Position numbers and translations under genes: made by a program. From contig CALXWJ010000087.1 in NCBI GenBank assembly GCA_944392335.1, positions 1 through 52,814 of the forward strand: a DNA stretch of 52,814 bases. The letters are read 5' to 3'. Positions 51,431-52,814 of this stretch are shown here, one piece after another (position 1 is the first letter of the stretch; each line of letters begins with the position of its first letter). The DNA is from an uncultured Clostridia bacterium. Its GTDB lineage: Bacteria; Bacillota; Clostridia; UBA1381. Below the pieces are notes generated by a model, which was given only the letters and a program-made list of their open reading frames with translations, was not told where the DNA came from and searched no databases.

Positions 51431-51757
51431 TTGAACTATAAGCTATTGGGTGAAAAGATAAGGGAACAAAGAAAGAATAAAAATTATACTCTTGAACAAT
51501 TAGCTGAGAAATTGGGCGTTTCCACAACCTTTATAGGTCAGATCGAAAGAGCAAAGGGAAAACCTTCTCTTGAAACTGTTGTTAAAATAGCCAATGTTTT
51601 GGGAGTGTCTGTTGATTATCTTATATTTGCTGATTTACGCAATGAGGCAAGCGACGTATATTTTATTGAACAGGTCAAATCATTGACACAGGATTTTGAG
51701 TCCAAACAAAAGCAGCTTGTATTAAAGAGTATTGAAACACTTAAGGAATTTAAGTAA
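51431..51757 (+). CDS. XRE-family regulator with C-terminal extension
   Basis: The 108-residue protein has a Cro/CI-type helix-turn-helix (LGEKIREQRKNKNYTLEQLAEKLGVSTTFIGQIERAKGKPSLETVVKIANVLGVSVDYL) and a short helical tail (FIEQVKSLTQDFESKQKQLVLKSIETLKEF) that may dimerise. The start is a TTG at 51431 with GGCAGGTG upstream; no in-frame ATG fits. It is unrelated to the XRE pair at 34 kb beyond the shared fold. Confidence 0.88.
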   Translation: MNYKLLGEKIREQRKNKNYTLEQLAEKLGVSTTFIGQIERAKGKPSLETVVKIANVLGVSVDYLIFADLRNEASDVYFIEQVKSLTQDFESKQKQLVLKSIETLKEFK

Positions 51758-51870
51758 TGCTAACATAAGTTTTAATTTTTTATTTCTATTTGCTTATAAT
51801 TACATAAATATATAAGGAGTGTACTTTTAACAGGTAATTTTTATTTTGAAATAAATAAAATGGTATAAAA

Positions 51871-51905
51871 AATAATCTCTTTATTGGTTAAAATAAGAGA
51901 TTATT
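51871..51905. terminator. Hairpin terminator of the small HTH gene
   Basis: AATAATCTCTT pairs with AAGAGATTATT across a short loop. On the minus strand it is followed by TTTTTTAT, just after the stop of the HTH gene. Confidence 0.75.
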
Positions 51906-52101
51906 CTTTTACGTATTTAACAATATCTTCAACATTGCAATCAAGTATTTCGCATAAATCGTTAATGGTAACGGTTGTTATTGGTTTATTATGCTTTAAT
52001 CTATCCAATAAACTTCTGCTGACATTGTATGTCTTTATAAGTTTATAGGTTGATAAATTTTTGGCTTTTAAAGTTTTATAAAATGGATCATAATTAATCA
52101 T
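51901..52101 (-). CDS. Small Cro/CI-type HTH protein
   Basis: The 66-residue protein is one helix-turn-helix unit: FYKTLKAKNLSTYKLIKTYNVSRSLLDRLKHNKPITTVTINDLCEILDCNVEDIVKYV. It matches the compact HTH_26-like family of regulators in Clostridia. AAGGATT precedes the ATG. Its promoter shares its -35 position with that of the divergent SLOG gene, so it probably controls that gene and itself. Confidence 0.85.
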   Translation of the reverse strand: MINYDPFYKTLKAKNLSTYKLIKTYNVSRSLLDRLKHNKPITTVTINDLCEILDCNVEDIVKYVKE

Positions 52102-52136
52102 GGCTTTAATCCTTATATGTTATTAAATATAGTGTT

Positions 52137-52187
52137 ATTATAATCTATACTATAACTATTGACAATTATCTATAAATAGAGTACAAT
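52137..52187. promoter_or_regulatory. Divergent promoters sharing one -35 region
   Basis: Plus: TTGACA (52159-52164), 17 bp, TACAAT (52182-52187). Minus: TTGTCA (plus 52160-52165), 17 bp, TATAAT (plus 52137-52142). The two -35 boxes overlap by five bases, so polymerase cannot occupy both at once. The region between the HTH and SLOG genes is otherwise AT-rich. Confidence 0.75.
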
Positions 52188-52292
52188 ATTTAATAATAAC
52201 CGGATTAATTTATTAAAAATAGCAGTTGGGAAGTATGGACATTGTATTATATGAAATGTTATAGAGTTGAACAAAAGGAAGTGCTAATATTT

Positions 52293-52646
52293 ATGTTTAA
52301 AGTACGAATATGTGGGTGCAGAAACTTTTTTGACTATAACCTGTTAAAAGAAAAATGTTTATTCTATCTGAAAGATAAATTGCCTGATGTGGTTATATAT
52401 TCCGGCGGCGGTAACGGTGCCGACAGCCTTGGGGAACGGTTTGCAAAAGAAATGGGACTTGAATTGGTTATATATAAACCTGATTGGGATGCGGACGGCA
52501 AATCGGCAGGCCCTAAGAACAACGAAAAAATCGTGCGGGAGGTTGACGCCGCTATCTGCTTTTGGGACGGAAAATCAAAAGGGACAAAGCATACCATAGA
52601 TTTTTGTAAAATGTACGATAAACCCTGCAGAATAGTAAAAATATAA
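52293..52646 (+). CDS. DUF2493 (YspA-type) SLOG-family protein
   Basis: The 117-residue protein has a DUF2493 core: KVRICGCRNFFDYNLLKEKC, VVIYSGGGNGADSLGERFAKE, VIYKPDWDADGKSAGPKNNEKIV, and AAICFWDGKSKGTKHTIDFC, the SGGxxGAD nucleotide-fold signature. Members are predicted to bind nucleotides and are common in phage-related and defence loci; activity is unknown. The ATG at 52293 has AAGGAAGTG upstream; longer readings begin at 52242 without one. It is divergent from a small HTH gene. Confidence 0.85.
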   Translation: MFKVRICGCRNFFDYNLLKEKCLFYLKDKLPDVVIYSGGGNGADSLGERFAKEMGLELVIYKPDWDADGKSAGPKNNEKIVREVDAAICFWDGKSKGTKHTIDFCKMYDKPCRIVKI

Positions 52647-52671
52647 TTTTTGTCTGTTCACAGGGGTTGTA

Positions 52672-52784
52672 CCGTTTTCAAAACGGCATATATAATGCTC
52701 ACTGAATAAATGCGATTTTCAATCGCATTTAAAAAAATTATGACTATTGTCAAAATTTTTCATGTAAAATCGAAGATTTTACAT
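52672..52784. repeat. Cluster of three perfect hairpins at the window edge
   Basis: CCGTTTT-C-AAAACGG (52672-52686), AAATGCGATT-TTC-AATCGCATTT (52708-52730) and ATGTAAAATC-GAA-GATTTTACAT (52762-52784) follow one another after the SLOG gene. None ends in a plus-strand T-run, although the middle one could end minus-strand transcripts. They may be part of a repeat array or attachment region that continues beyond the window. Confidence 0.5.
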
Positions 52785-52814
52785 AGTTCGCATTGATAAA
52801 GTCTGCTGAAATAA

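Noticed and set aside
1..52814. CRISPR arrays, tRNA or rRNA genes, complete insertion sequences, prophage
   Set aside because: No regularly spaced repeat array, cloverleaf-type sequence, rRNA core, transposase, integrase or phage structural gene was seen on either strand.

Overview
The window is AT-rich DNA from a spore-forming, low-GC, Gram-positive Clostridia-type bacterium. The evidence is a germination protease (gpr), many S-layer-homology (SLH) and copper-amine-oxidase-N-terminal-domain surface proteins, consensus sigma-A promoters with 16-17 bp spacers, strong purine-rich ribosome binding sites, and gene pairs typical of Clostridia (cinA-recA, ymfF-ymfH, yhbY-nadD-yqeK). A gut, carbohydrate-using member near Oscillospirales or Monoglobales would fit, but the sequence does not fix the genus. 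No rRNA, tRNA, CRISPR array, complete transposon or prophage is visible.

Layout. 1-3.4 kb: two secreted-protein pairs (a beta-sandwich-like protein plus an SLH protein) that look like a duplicated cassette. 3.4-5.7 kb (minus): cytoplasmic SGNH esterase, an ECF transporter S component and a monofunctional peptidoglycan transglycosylase. 5.8-12.1 kb (plus): gpr, an M16 peptidase pair, cinA and recA with a LexA-like box. 12.2-13.8 kb: a preQ1-I riboswitch before a queuosine-precursor transporter (YhhQ/VUT family) and a translationally coupled short-chain dehydrogenase. 14-23.7 kb (minus): surface protein, fucU, two flavoproteins with an AI-2E-family permease, a large SLH protein, a GH13 amylase and hpt. 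24-28.4 kb: MGDG-synthase-like glycosyltransferase, orphan feoA, a cohesin-like surface protein, glyA. 28.5-32.6 kb: a three-gene oxidoreductase operon divergent from an AraC regulator. 32.6-34.8 kb: a small accessory island with a decayed toxin-antitoxin pair, a SLOG protein divergent from an XRE regulator, a CopG protein and a second XRE copy. 35-38.5 kb: URO-D-family protein, prephenate dehydrogenase, sirtuin, and a TM1266-type hydrogenase-system regulator. 38.5-42.3 kb: a structured intergenic element, a probable 6S RNA gene with its own promoter and terminator, a DUF1292 protein, a GH28-like beta-helix protein, a nadD-yqeK fusion and yhbY. 42.5-44.7 kb: a 719-residue repeat surface protein. 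45.1-51.1 kb: xpt followed by a BMP-type nucleoside ABC transporter behind a long structured leader. 51.2-52.8 kb: an XRE regulator, a small HTH gene divergent from a DUF2493 SLOG protein, and a hairpin cluster at the edge.

How the genes work together. Purine salvage is represented by hpt, xpt and the BMP ABC transporter. Queuosine-precursor uptake is under riboswitch control. Surface biology is represented by at least eight secreted or SLH/copper-amine-oxidase-domain proteins. The most unusual signals are: (1) the 5' leader of the BMP operon, whose 10-bp closing helix starts at the predicted transcription start and which I could not assign to a known riboswitch class; (2) two separate HTH-SLOG pairs, each divergent and each with control DNA shared between the two promoters; (3) three intergenic copies of a hairpin sequence resembling IS200/IS605 right ends without any transposase; and (4) the SLH cassette duplication.
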